A stretch of 64,000 bases of DNA from an uncultured Nocardioides sp. Lineage in GTDB: Bacteria > Actinomycetota > Actinomycetes > Propionibacteriales > Nocardioidaceae. The notes beneath the pieces were generated by a model that was not told where the DNA came from, did no database searches, and saw nothing but the letters and a program-made list of their open reading frames with translations. Positions 1 through 8,246 of this stretch are shown here, piece after piece. The stretch is from the NCBI RefSeq assembly GCF_947489365.1, contig NZ_CANLDB010000002.1, positions 124,001-188,000 of the forward strand, in the 5' to 3' direction. Position 1 is the first letter of the stretch. Each line of letters begins with the position of its first letter. Position numbers and translations under genes: made by a program.

Positions 1-2012
1 CGCAGGTGCTCAACCGGCAGGACGGCGAGGACGAGTACCACGTCGCCGACGCCGCGATGGGCGAGAGCCGCGACCCCCGCAAGGCGGGTCACTTCGCCGA
101 CCGGGTGCTGGTCCCCCAGGAGCACTGGGCCACCGACAACCGGATCTTCCTCGGCTACCGCTGCCGCAACTCCGCGATGACCCTCGCGGTCTGCGCCCAC
201 CACGAGCTCGACACCACCGACGACGTCGAGCGCGTCGTCCGCAGCGAGGACGACCTCGGCAAGATCGCCTTCCGCATCGACGCCCACGAGGGCGTGACGA
301 CGAGGCTGACCAAGCTCGTCACCTACCACACCTCGCGCGGCGTGCCGGTCCGTGAGCTGTCCGACCGCTGCGACCGCACGCTCGACCGCGCGGTGCGGCA
401 CGGCGCGGCGGCGTACCGCGCGGACCAGCGCGGCTGGTTCGACGACTTCTGGCGGCGCTCGGACGTCGTGGTCGAGGGGCACCCGGCGCTGCAGCAGGCG
501 ATCCGCTTCAACCTGTTCCACCTCGCCCAGGCCGCGGCGCGCTCCGACCAGCAGGGCGTCCCGGCGAAGGGGGTGACGGGCAACGGCTACGAGGGCCACT
601 ACTTCTGGGACACCGAGGTCTACGTCGTCCCGTTCCTCGTCTACACGATGCCGGAGATCGCGCGGAACTGCCTGCACTTCCGCTCCCGCATGCTGCCCGC
701 CGCGCGCGACCGCGCCCACGAGCTGGCGCAGGTCGGCGCGCTCTACCCCTGGCGCACGATCAACGGCGAGGAGGCGTCGGCGTACTACGCGGCCGGCACC
801 GCCCAGGTGCACATCGACGCCGACGTGGCCTACGCCCTGTCGAAGTACGTCGACGCGACCGGCGACACCGGCTTCCTCGTGCGCGACGGCGTCGACATCC
901 TCGTCGAGACCGCCAGGCTGTACGCCGACCTCGGCTTCTGGCGGCACCCCGCCAACGGCGACGCGTCGAAGTACGGCGACCACCCGACATTCCACATCCA
1001 CGGCGTCACCGGGCCGGACGAGTACACGACGGTCGTCAACAACAACCTCTTCACCAACGTCATGGCCCGGTTCAACCTGGAGCGGGCGGTGCGAGCCGTC
1101 GACGAGGTCCGCGACGCGGACCCGGTCGAGCACGAGCGGATGGTCAAGCGGCTGGGCCTGCGGTGCGAGGAGGTCCAGGAGTGGCGCGAGGCCGCCGAGG
1201 CCATGTGCATCCCCTACGACGACAACCTGGGGATCCACCCGCAGGACGAGCACTTCCTCGACCGGGAGGTCTGGGACCTGTCCCGCACCCCGGCCGAGCT
1301 GCGGCCCCTGCTCCTGCACTACCACCCGCTGGTGATCTACCGGTTCCAGGTGCTGAAGCAGGCGGACGTCGTCCTCGCGCTCTTCCTGCAGGGCGACCGG
1401 TTCACCGCCGCGGAGAAGCGCGCGGACTTCGAGTACTACGACCCGATCACCACGGGCGACTCGACCCTGTCGGCGGTCGTGCAGTCCGTGATGGCCGCCG
1501 AGGTCGGCTACCACCAGCAGGCGCTGGCCTACTTCCGCAAGGCGCTGTACGTCGACCTGCTCGACCTGCACCACAACGTCGTCGACGGCATGCACGTCGC
1601 ATCGGCCGGCGGGGTGTGGAGCGCGCTGGTCTCCGGGTTTGGCGGCATGCGCGACCACGGCGGGGAGCTGCGGTTCGACCCGCGGCTGCCGGTCGACTGG
1701 CCGGGGCTGTCGTTCCCGCTGCAGTGGCACGGCAACCGCGTGCGGGTCCGGGTCGCCCAGGAGGCCATCACCTTCGTCCACGAGTCCGGCGACGGCGCGG
1801 TGACGGTCGACGTCCGTGGCGCGTCGTACGAGGTGGCGCCGGGGGCCACGGTCGAGGTGCCGCTGGAGCACCAGGGCCAGCGCATCGACGGGATGCTCGG
1901 CGACCGCCCGCTCATCGGCGGCCGCCGCGCGGACGGCTCGCGCATCACCGCCGGCGTCCCGTCGCCGTCGTACCCCGCGGACGAGGCCGAGAGCGCCGAC
2001 CACCTGGTCTGA
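1..2012 (+). CDS. GH65-family glycoside phosphorylase/hydrolase (5' end outside window)
   Basis: Glycoside hydrolase family 65 enzyme, the family of maltose, kojibiose and trehalose phosphorylases and related hydrolases that act on alpha-glucosides. The visible 668 or more residues are in frame from the window edge. Family proteins are usually about 750-800 residues, so roughly 100 N-terminal residues are missing; the GTG at 6 is probably internal. The family hallmarks are present: an N-terminal beta-sandwich remnant, then the (alpha/alpha)6 barrel with GNGYEGHYFWDTEVY, and the motif HGVTGPDEYT whose Glu (codon 1020-1022) aligns with the general acid. A KQADVVLALF segment and a C-terminal beta domain follow. 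The exact substrate, and phosphorolysis versus hydrolysis, cannot be decided from sequence alone. The gene would fit with an upstream beta-phosphoglucomutase, which lies outside the window. Confidence 0.9.
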   Translation, partial: QVLNRQDGEDEYHVADAAMGESRDPRKAGHFADRVLVPQEHWATDNRIFLGYRCRNSAMTLAVCAHHELDTTDDVERVVRSEDDLGKIAFRIDAHEGVTTRLTKLVTYHTSRGVPVRELSDRCDRTLDRAVRHGAAAYRADQRGWFDDFWRRSDVVVEGHPALQQAIRFNLFHLAQAAARSDQQGVPAKGVTGNGYEGHYFWDTEVYVVPFLVYTMPEIARNCLHFRSRMLPAARDRAHELAQVGALYPWRTINGEEASAYYAAGTAQVHIDADVAYALSKYVDATGDTGFLVRDGVDILVETARLYADLGFWRHPANGDASKYGDHPTFHIHGVTGPDEYTTVVNNNLFTNVMARFNLERAVRAVDEVRDADPVEHERMVKRLGLRCEEVQEWREAAEAMCIPYDDNLGIHPQDEHFLDREVWDLSRTPAELRPLLLHYHPLVIYRFQVLKQADVVLALFLQGDRFTAAEKRADFEYYDPITTGDSTLSAVVQSVMAAEVGYHQQALAYFRKALYVDLLDLHHNVVDGMHVASAGGVWSALVSGFGGMRDHGGELRFDPRLPVDWPGLSFPLQWHGNRVRVRVAQEAITFVHESGDGAVTVDVRGASYEVAPGATVEVPLEHQGQRIDGMLGDRPLIGGRRADGSRITAGVPSPSYPADEAESADHLV

Positions 2013-2028
2013 GTCGGACACGAAGCCA

Positions 2029-2102
2029 CACAGTTCGGCGCCGGGCGGCCCCCGCCTCCCCGTCCTGCCGCGGAGGCGAGGTCGCAGGACCGCCGAACTG
2101 TG
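2029..2102. terminator. Perfect 12-bp inverted repeat between convergent genes
   Basis: The arms 2029-2040 and 2091-2102 are exact reverse complements around a 50-bp interior, and a short T-run follows on the plus strand. The interior holds two further 7-bp complementary pairs that cross each other (2053-2059 with 2072-2078, and 2062-2068 with 2084-2090). The element sits between the GH65 gene and the convergent EamA gene, so bidirectional termination is the simplest role. Confidence 0.55.
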
Positions 2103-2117
2103 CCCTTTTGTGCAGGT

Positions 2118-2966
2118 CTACTGCGCCGGTGCCGGCGGGATCGCCCGCGCGGAGCTGGCCGTCGCGCCGGCGACCGCGACGATGACGCAGGCGACGGCGG
2201 CCCACTGCGTGGGCGCCAGCAGCTCGCCGAGGACGACGATCGCGGCCAGCGCGGCGACGGCCGGCTCCAGGCTCATGAGGATCCCGAAGGTCGACGACGG
2301 CAGGGTCCGCAGCGCGACCAGCTCGCAGGAGTACGGCAGCACCGAGCTCATCAGTCCCACCACGAGCCCGATGAGCAGGATGCGCGGGTCGAGCAGCGAG
2401 CCCTCCCCCGAGGCCAGCACGAACGGCGTCAGCAGCAGCATCCCCACCAGGCTCGCCAGCGCCAGGCCGTCGAGCCCCGCCCAGCGGGCGCCCGTGCGCT
2501 GCGACAGCAGGATGTACGTCGCCCACGCGGCGCCGGCCAGCAGCGCGAACGCGACCCCCACCGGGTCGAGGTCCGCGCGCTCCAGCCCGAGCAGGACCAC
2601 GCCGAGCCCGGCCAACCCCACCCACAGCAGGTCGCGGACGCGGCGCGAGCCGACCAGCGCGACACCCAGCGGGCCCACGAACTCGATGGTCACCGCGATG
2701 CCCAGCGGGATGCGGGCGAACGACTGGTAGATCGCCCAGTTCATCAGCCCCAGCGTGAGCCCGAAGGCGACCATGGTCAGCCAGTCGTCCCGGGTCCTGC
2801 CGCGCAGCGAGGGCCGCGCGACGAGCAGGAGCACCAGGGTGCTGGTGGCCAGCCGGAGCCACACCATGCCCGTCGGGGACACCTCGTCGAACAGGTCCTT
2901 GGCGAACGCCGCACCCACCTGGACCGACACCACACCGACCAGGACGAGGACGACGGCGCGGTTCAC
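2118..2966 (-). CDS. EamA/RhtA-type drug/metabolite exporter
   Basis: A 282-residue integral membrane protein of the drug/metabolite transporter superfamily. It has about ten hydrophobic segments forming two tandem EamA repeats, which resemble the RhtA amino-acid exporters. The start ATG is followed directly by the first membrane helix (VVLVLVGVVSVQVGAAFAK), and the second repeat begins around residue 145. Such proteins export small metabolites, such as threonine or homoserine in RhtA, using the proton gradient. The true substrate here is unknown. The gene stands alone, convergent with the GH65 gene and divergent from the small gene at 3091. Confidence 0.85.
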   Translation of the reverse strand: MNRAVVLVLVGVVSVQVGAAFAKDLFDEVSPTGMVWLRLATSTLVLLLVARPSLRGRTRDDWLTMVAFGLTLGLMNWAIYQSFARIPLGIAVTIEFVGPLGVALVGSRRVRDLLWVGLAGLGVVLLGLERADLDPVGVAFALLAGAAWATYILLSQRTGARWAGLDGLALASLVGMLLLTPFVLASGEGSLLDPRILLIGLVVGLMSSVLPYSCELVALRTLPSSTFGILMSLEPAVAALAAIVVLGELLAPTQWAAVACVIVAVAGATASSARAIPPAPAQ

Positions 2967-3090
2967 GGCGGCACGCTACGAGGCGTGGAAGGCACGGGTT
3001 CACACGGGTGTCACGAAGCGTTGACGGGCCCGACGCCCGGACGGGGCTAAGGTGGCGGGACAGCCCCACGCACACCCCCCGGAGCACCTC

Positions 3091-3309
3091 ATGCCTCACG
3101 TCCTCTCCCTGCGGAGCGCCGTCGGGGACGCCGTGTCCCGCTGGGCGACCGAGTCGCAGCAGGGTGCCCGTCGCAACGCGATGGTCGCGTCCACGGCGCT
3201 CGCCGCCCGGCGCAAGGAGCGGGCCGACGTCGACGACTTCCTCGCCGAGCGTGGCGCCGCCGAGGTCCCGTCGTACGACGGCTCCCGCGAGGTCCGCGGC
3301 GCCCTCTGA
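3091..3309 (+). CDS. Small hypothetical protein (72 aa)
   Basis: A 72-residue soluble protein with no family I recognise. ATG 3091 is chosen over an in-frame upstream start at 3052 because GGAG at 3081-3084 is well spaced for it. The sequence has an amphipathic, charged middle (ARRKERADVDDFLAERGAAE) and no signal peptide or membrane segment. It ends 35 bp before an alpha/beta hydrolase gene, so the two may be co-transcribed. Codon usage is like that of its neighbours, which supports a real gene. Confidence 0.55.
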   Translation: MPHVLSLRSAVGDAVSRWATESQQGARRNAMVASTALAARRKERADVDDFLAERGAAEVPSYDGSREVRGAL

Positions 3310-3344
3310 GCCGACCCCGCCACGGCTGGGGCACAATCCCCGCC

Positions 3345-4286
3345 ATGGTGGGGACCCCCGTGCCGGAGACCGGAAGTGACCCCGGCGGGGCACCTGAGCC
3401 CTCCGGACTGACGTTCAGCGACGTCACCAGCACGGACGGCACCCGGCTGCGGGCGTGGAGCAACGAGCGGATCGCCGGCCCCGGCGCACCCACCGTGCTG
3501 CTCTGCAACGGGCTCGGGACCAACCCGTACACCTGGCCCGCACTGCTCCGGCCGGGGTGCGGCGTCCGCGTCGTGTCCTGGTACCACCGCGGGACCGGCG
3601 GCTCCGAGCGCCCGCGGCACCGGCGTGACGTCACCATCGACGACTTCGTCGCCGACGCCCTCGCCGTCATGGCGGACGCCGGCCTCGACCGCGTGCCCCT
3701 GATGGGCTGGTCGATGGGCGTCAACACGGCGTTCGAGCTCGCCGTCCGCCACCCCGAGAAGGTCTCCGGGCTGTTCGCGGTCGCGGGGGTGCCGGGGTCG
3801 ACGTTCGCGAGCATGCTGGCCCCGGCCCGGTTGCCGCGCGGCGTCGCGCAGGCGCTGACGGTGAACGCCGCCCGCGTCCTCAAGTACGCCGGCCCGGCCA
3901 TCACCCCCCTCGCCCAGCGGTTGAGGATGGGCCGCCTCGGGGTGGGGCTGCTGACCCACTCCGGCTTCATGTTCCCCACGCCCGACGCCGAGGGCACCGG
4001 CCGCGCCGTCCGCGACTTCCTCACGACGCCGGTCGACTGGTACGGCCACGTCGCCCTCGCCACCGCCAAGCACCGCCGCGTGCCGCTCGGGACGATCCGG
4101 GTGCCGACCGCCTTCGTGGCCGGCCGCTGGGACGTCCTCGCCGGTGCCCGCGACATGGCCACGGCCGCCGCCCGCATCCCCGGGGCGACGTACGTCGAGC
4201 TGCCGGCGACCCACTTCGTCCAGATGGAGCGTCCCGACGAGGTGCACGCCCTGCTGTTGGACTTCCTTGCCACAGTGGAGGGATGA
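3345..4286 (+). CDS. Alpha/beta-fold hydrolase
   Basis: A 313-residue cytoplasmic alpha/beta hydrolase. The nucleophile elbow GWSMGVN places the catalytic Ser at residue 123. HRGTGGSERP forms the oxyanion-side loop, and late Asp (GRWDVLAGA) and His (ATHFVQMERPDEV) motifs complete the triad. The substrate cannot be inferred; the family includes esterases, lactonases and haloperoxidase-like enzymes. Its stop overlaps the start of the sugar-dehydrogenase lipoprotein gene by 4 bp (ATGA), so the two are translationally coupled. Confidence 0.87.
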   Translation: MVGTPVPETGSDPGGAPEPSGLTFSDVTSTDGTRLRAWSNERIAGPGAPTVLLCNGLGTNPYTWPALLRPGCGVRVVSWYHRGTGGSERPRHRRDVTIDDFVADALAVMADAGLDRVPLMGWSMGVNTAFELAVRHPEKVSGLFAVAGVPGSTFASMLAPARLPRGVAQALTVNAARVLKYAGPAITPLAQRLRMGRLGVGLLTHSGFMFPTPDAEGTGRAVRDFLTTPVDWYGHVALATAKHRRVPLGTIRVPTAFVAGRWDVLAGARDMATAAARIPGATYVELPATHFVQMERPDEVHALLLDFLATVEG

Positions 4287-5470
4287 GGCCCCCGAGGACC
4301 CGTCGACTCCGTCCCCTGTCCACGGCCGTCGTGCTGGGGGTGCTCGGGACCGGCTCCCTGGTCGCCTGCGGCTCGGACGACGTCGACACGGGCACCGAGC
4401 CGACCGTGACCGCCTCGTCGTCGCAGGACGAGCCCGAGGAGCAGCCGTCGGCCCCGTCCTCCTCGGAGACCCTGTCGGGGAGGCTCGGCCCGATGGAGGT
4501 CACCGGCACGGTCACCGAGGACCTCGAGGCGCCGTGGGGCCTGGACTTCCTGCCCGACGGCGACGCCGTCCTCACCGAGCGGGACACCCGCCGGGTGCTG
4601 CGGATCGACCCCGACACCGGTGAGCAGACCGAGCTCGGCGTCGTCGCCGCGGCCGCTCCGAACGGCGAGGCCGGCCTGCTCGGCGTCGCGGTCTCCCCCG
4701 ACTTCCGCCGCGACCGCACGCTCTTCCTCTACTACACGACCGGCGAGGACAACCGCGTCGCCCGCGCGACCCTGGACGGCGACACCCTGGGTGAGCCCGA
4801 GACGATCCTTGACGGCATCCCGCTGAACAGCTACCACGACGGCGGCCGCCTCGCCTTCGGCCCGGACGGCATGCTCTACGTGTCCACCGGCGACGCCGGG
4901 AACCCCGACCTCGCCCAGGACCCGGACTCGCTCGCCGGCAAGGTGCTGCGGATGACCGCGGACGGCGAGGTCCCGCGCGACAACCCGACCCGGGGCTCGC
5001 TGGTCTACACCCTCGGCCACCGCAACGTGCAGGGCCTCGCCTTCGACGACGACGACACCCTGTGGGCCTCGGAGTTCGGCGACCAGACGTACGACGAGCT
5101 CAACCGGCTCGAGCCGGGCGGCAACTTCGCCTGGCCCATCAACGAGGGCCAGGGCGACGTCCAGGGTGGCGACCTCATCAACCCGCAGGTCGTCTGGAGC
5201 ACCGACGACGCCTCCCCCTCCGGCCTGGCGTACGCCGACGGCATGCTCTTCGTCGCCGCCCTCGGCGGCGAGCGGGTCTGGCGGGTGCCCCTGGACGGCG
5301 ACCGCGCCGGCGAGCCCCAGGACTTCTTCACCGACACCTACGGCCGCATCCGCGAGATCAAGCCCGCCCCCGACGGCGACCTCTGGGTGATCACCAACAA
5401 CACCGACACCCGCGGCGAGCCCCGCGCCGGCGACGACCGCATCCTGCGGGTCTCGACCGGCGTGGAGTAG
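4283..5470 (+). CDS. PQQ-dependent sugar dehydrogenase-family lipoprotein (GSDH/YliI type)
   Basis: A 395-residue exported lipoprotein. The N-terminus has an arginine-rich n-region, a hydrophobic stretch and the lipobox LVAC with the lipidated Cys at residue 29. A Ser/Glu-rich linker follows, then a six-bladed propeller of the glucose/sorbosone dehydrogenase family (LEAPWGLDFLPDGDAVLTER, NSYHDGGRLAFGPDGMLYVS, GHRNVQGLAF). Soluble-type members oxidise aldose sugars with pyrroloquinoline quinone and Ca2+. The His of NSYHDGG and the Arg of GHRN match conserved positions in that family. Whether PQQ is used here is unknown, since no PQQ genes are visible. The gene overlaps the hydrolase upstream by 4 bp. 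Confidence 0.85.
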   Translation: MRPPRTRRLRPLSTAVVLGVLGTGSLVACGSDDVDTGTEPTVTASSSQDEPEEQPSAPSSSETLSGRLGPMEVTGTVTEDLEAPWGLDFLPDGDAVLTERDTRRVLRIDPDTGEQTELGVVAAAAPNGEAGLLGVAVSPDFRRDRTLFLYYTTGEDNRVARATLDGDTLGEPETILDGIPLNSYHDGGRLAFGPDGMLYVSTGDAGNPDLAQDPDSLAGKVLRMTADGEVPRDNPTRGSLVYTLGHRNVQGLAFDDDDTLWASEFGDQTYDELNRLEPGGNFAWPINEGQGDVQGGDLINPQVVWSTDDASPSGLAYADGMLFVAALGGERVWRVPLDGDRAGEPQDFFTDTYGRIREIKPAPDGDLWVITNNTDTRGEPRAGDDRILRVSTGVE

Positions 5471-5790
5471 GCCGACTCGGCTCGTCGTCCGGCCGGGTCC
5501 GGGCTTGCGCCGCCCGGTGGCCGCGGTCTGCGATGCGAGGTTCATCGGGATGGACATCGACGTCGCCTTCGACGCTCGTAACGAAGCGGGCACCCGGCAT
5601 CCTGATCGCTTCGGTCTGACCCTTCGCCGCCACCACCAGGTGTTGCGGGCCAAGCGTTTAGCGTGGCGTTCGTCCGTGCTCGCAACGAGCGGATCAAGAA
5701 GTGGGCCGCGGCTCGGGCACCTTGACCCGGGATCGCGCGGGATCGGTGTTCTCAGGTGACACCGATCCCGCACGATCCGTGACCGCGGCT
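5471..5790. other. Intergenic region between convergent units, mostly unexplained
   Basis: About 320 bp between the sugar-dehydrogenase gene and the 3' end of the B12 operon. Apart from the hairpin at 5730-5778, I see no promoter or RNA I can name. Plus-strand translation of 5505-5759 gives an 84-residue open frame without a recognisable domain or ribosome binding site. It may be a decayed gene fragment. Confidence 0.5.
5730..5778 (-). terminator. Long stem-loop downstream of the B12 operon
   Basis: The arms 5730-5749 and 5759-5778 pair over 20 positions with a single mismatch, around a 9-nt loop. The element begins 12 bp past the stop codon of the last operon gene. There is no clear T-tract, which is common for actinobacterial terminators. 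Confidence 0.65.
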
Positions 5791-6609
5791 TCAGTCCGGC
5801 ACGACGGTGGCGCGGCGGGCGGCGCGGCGCAGGGTGGTGAGGATCGCCGGGCCGAGGAGGACCACGCAGAGGGACGTCGTGATGGCGCGGCCGGTGTCGA
5901 AGCTCGTGGTCGACGTGAGCAGGGTGTAGACCCCGAAGCGCTGCAGGTTCTCCAGCACCGGGTCGCCCGGCACGAAGGCCAGGCTCTCGGAGATCCCGGG
6001 CAGGCCGATGCCGAGCAGGAACGGCCAACCGGTGAGGTTCATGAAGAGCCCGTAGAGGTACGCCGCGACGACGGCGTACGCGACGAGCATCGCGATCTCC
6101 GCCTTGCCGGACGCGCGTCGCGGCAGCAGCCCGGCGCCGAGGCCGACCCAGGCGGCGCAGAGCATCTGGTACGGCAGCCACGGCCCCACGCCGGCCGTCA
6201 GCAGCGCCGAGGCGAACAGCGAGGTGCACCCCAGGACGAACCCGAAGCCCGGCCCGAACACCCGCCCGCCGAGGATCAGCAGGAAGAAGACGAGCTCCAC
6301 CCCGGCCGTCCCGGCGCCCATCCCCCGCAGCACCGCGTTGACCGCGGTGAGCACCCCGAGGACGGCGAGCACCCGCGAGTCCATGCCGCCCTCCGACAGC
6401 TCCGCGAGGACGACGGCGAGGATCACCGGCAGCAGCGCGAGGAAGAGGAACGGCGGGTCGACCCGCTCCGCGCCGGCCTCCGGCACGAGCAGCAGCGGCC
6501 ACGTCAGCATCGCGAGCCCGGCGAGGGAGGCCAGGCCCATCACGAGCGCCGACCGGCCCGTGACGCGGACGGCGGTCTGCCGCGGCACCGCCTTCTCGGC
6601 CGCGCTCAC
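5791..6609 (-). CDS. ECF transporter substrate-binding S component, probably cobalamin (CbrT-like)
   Basis: A 272-residue integral membrane protein with six to eight hydrophobic segments. It is the substrate-specific component of an energy-coupling factor importer. The GTG start at 6609 overlaps the stop of the fused ATPase (GTGA), and the S, AA and T genes are consecutive, so a complete dedicated ECF transporter is encoded. The final third carries STTSFDTGRAITTS before the last membrane helix. Cobalamin specificity is inferred from the cobalamin riboswitch that heads the operon and from the co-transcribed DUF4430 and alpha-barrel genes; the S component alone does not prove it. The charged C-terminal tail (RRAARR) should face the cytoplasm. 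Confidence 0.8.
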   Translation of the reverse strand: MSAAEKAVPRQTAVRVTGRSALVMGLASLAGLAMLTWPLLLVPEAGAERVDPPFLFLALLPVILAVVLAELSEGGMDSRVLAVLGVLTAVNAVLRGMGAGTAGVELVFFLLILGGRVFGPGFGFVLGCTSLFASALLTAGVGPWLPYQMLCAAWVGLGAGLLPRRASGKAEIAMLVAYAVVAAYLYGLFMNLTGWPFLLGIGLPGISESLAFVPGDPVLENLQRFGVYTLLTSTTSFDTGRAITTSLCVVLLGPAILTTLRRAARRATVVPD

Positions 6610-8246
6610 CGGCCGGCCCCCGCCAGCGCCCTGGCCACCTCGTCGACGTGCAGCCAGCCCGGCCCGAGGACCTTGGTGACCTGCGGCGCGAACGACGGCG
6701 ACTCCGCGAGCACCCGTCGTACCGGGCCGTCGGAGACGACCTCGCCCTCGGCGAGGACGACGACCGCGTCGGCGACCCCGGCGACGAACTCGACGTCGTG
6801 GGTCGCGACCAGGACGGCGCGGCCGGCGGCCGTCTGGTCGCCGATGATCCCGGCGAGCACCCGCTTGGCCGCGTAGTCGAGGCCGCGGGTGGGCTCGTCC
6901 AGCAGGAGCAGGTCCGGTCCGGCGGTGAGGACGATCGCGAGCACGAGCGCGAGCCGTTGGCCCTCGGACAGGTCGCGGGGGTGCTGGTCGGCCTCGATGC
7001 CGGTCACCATCGCGTCGAGCAGGCCGGCGCAGGTCCCGGCGGGCGCGCCGGCGCCACCGTCGGCGGCCTCGCACTCCTCGGCGACCGTCTCGAGGTAGAG
7101 CAGGTCGGCGGCCGTCTGCGGCACGAGGCCGACGCGGCGCCACCGGTCGTCACGCGGCAGGTCGGTCGGGTCGACCGGACCGTCGACGCCGACGACCCGC
7201 AGCGAGCCGCCGTGCCGCGTGCCCGGGGACGCGCCCTGCAGCGCCCACAGCAGCGTCGACTTCCCCGCGCCGTTGCGGCCCATGAGGGCGGTGACGCGGC
7301 CCGCCGGGAGGGTCAGGTCCACGTCACGCAGCACGACCCGGGGGCCACGCGCGAGCGTGAGGCCGCGGACCTCGGCGGCGACCGCCCGGCCGGTCGACGG
7401 TGCGGGCGCGGCCGGCTCCGGCGGTGTGACGGACAGGTCGCGCGCCCGGCGTCGGGCCTCCCGGACGGTCAGCGGCAGCGGGTCCCACCCGGCCAGGCGG
7501 CCGAGCTCGACGATCGGCGGGGCGGGCTGGTCGGGCTCCGCGTCGCGGAGGACGTCGGCCGGGTGGCCCTCGCGGACGGCGCCGCCGCCGGCGAGCAGGA
7601 CCATCCGGTCGGCGAACGGCACGACCCGCTCGAGGCGGTGCTCGGCGAGGACGACGCCGAGCCCGACGTCGTGGACCAGCCGGGTCAGCGTGGCCAGCAC
7701 CTCCTCGGCCGCGGTGGGGTCGAGCGCCGAGGTCGGCTCGTCCAGCACGAGGTAGCGGGGGTGCATCGCCAGCACCGAGCCGATCGCGACGCGCTGCTGC
7801 TGCCCGCCGGACAGCGTCCGCAGGTCGCGGTCGCGGAGGTCGGCGACCCCGAGCAGGTCGAGGGTCTCCTCCACGCGACGGCGCATGGTCGCGGGCTCGA
7901 GGCCGAGCTGCTCCATGCCGTACGCGAGCTCCTCCTCGACGGTGTCGGTGACGAACCCGGCGGCCGGGTCCTGGCCGACGTACCCGACCAGGCCGGTCCG
8001 CTCGCGCGGCGGGGTCTGCGTGATGTCGGCGCCGTCGGCGAGCACCCGACCGGTGAGGGCGCCGCCGGTGAAGCGCGGCACCAGCCCGGACAGGACGCCG
8101 AGCAGCGTGGACTTGCCGACGCCGGTCCGGCCCGCGACGAGCACGAGGTCGCCCTCCTCGAGCGTGAGGTCGACGGCGTCCAGCACACGGCGGGGCCTGT
8201 CGTCGGGTCCGGCGTACGTCAGGGAGATGTTCCGCAGCTCGATCAC
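6606..8246 (-). CDS. ECF transporter energizing module, two fused ATPase domains
   Basis: A 546-residue double ABC ATPase. Domain 1 has Walker A GRTGVGKST, signature LSGGQQQR and Walker B YLVLDEPTSALDP. Domain 2 has Walker A GRNGAGKST, signature LSEGQRLAL and Walker B LLLLDEPTRGLDY. The Pro/Ala-rich linker between them is around residues 285-305. The protein couples ATP hydrolysis to the T and S subunits at the inner face of the membrane. GTG 8246 is chosen because it overlaps the stop of the T gene as GTGA and starts directly at the nucleotide-binding fold; the longer open frame upstream lies inside the T gene. Confidence 0.93.
   Translation of the reverse strand: MIELRNISLTYAGPDDRPRRVLDAVDLTLEEGDLVLVAGRTGVGKSTLLGVLSGLVPRFTGGALTGRVLADGADITQTPPRERTGLVGYVGQDPAAGFVTDTVEEELAYGMEQLGLEPATMRRRVEETLDLLGVADLRDRDLRTLSGGQQQRVAIGSVLAMHPRYLVLDEPTSALDPTAAEEVLATLTRLVHDVGLGVVLAEHRLERVVPFADRMVLLAGGGAVREGHPADVLRDAEPDQPAPPIVELGRLAGWDPLPLTVREARRRARDLSVTPPEPAAPAPSTGRAVAAEVRGLTLARGPRVVLRDVDLTLPAGRVTALMGRNGAGKSTLLWALQGASPGTRHGGSLRVVGVDGPVDPTDLPRDDRWRRVGLVPQTAADLLYLETVAEECEAADGGAGAPAGTCAGLLDAMVTGIEADQHPRDLSEGQRLALVLAIVLTAGPDLLLLDEPTRGLDYAAKRVLAGIIGDQTAAGRAVLVATHDVEFVAGVADAVVVLAEGEVVSDGPVRRVLAESPSFAPQVTKVLGPGWLHVDEVARALAGAGR

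Noticed and set aside
3089..6502. Very long minus-strand open frame (1137 codons) and similar antisense frames elsewhere
   Set aside because: They are antisense or out of frame to well-conserved genes and give low-complexity Arg/Gly/Ala protein, as expected from high GC content.
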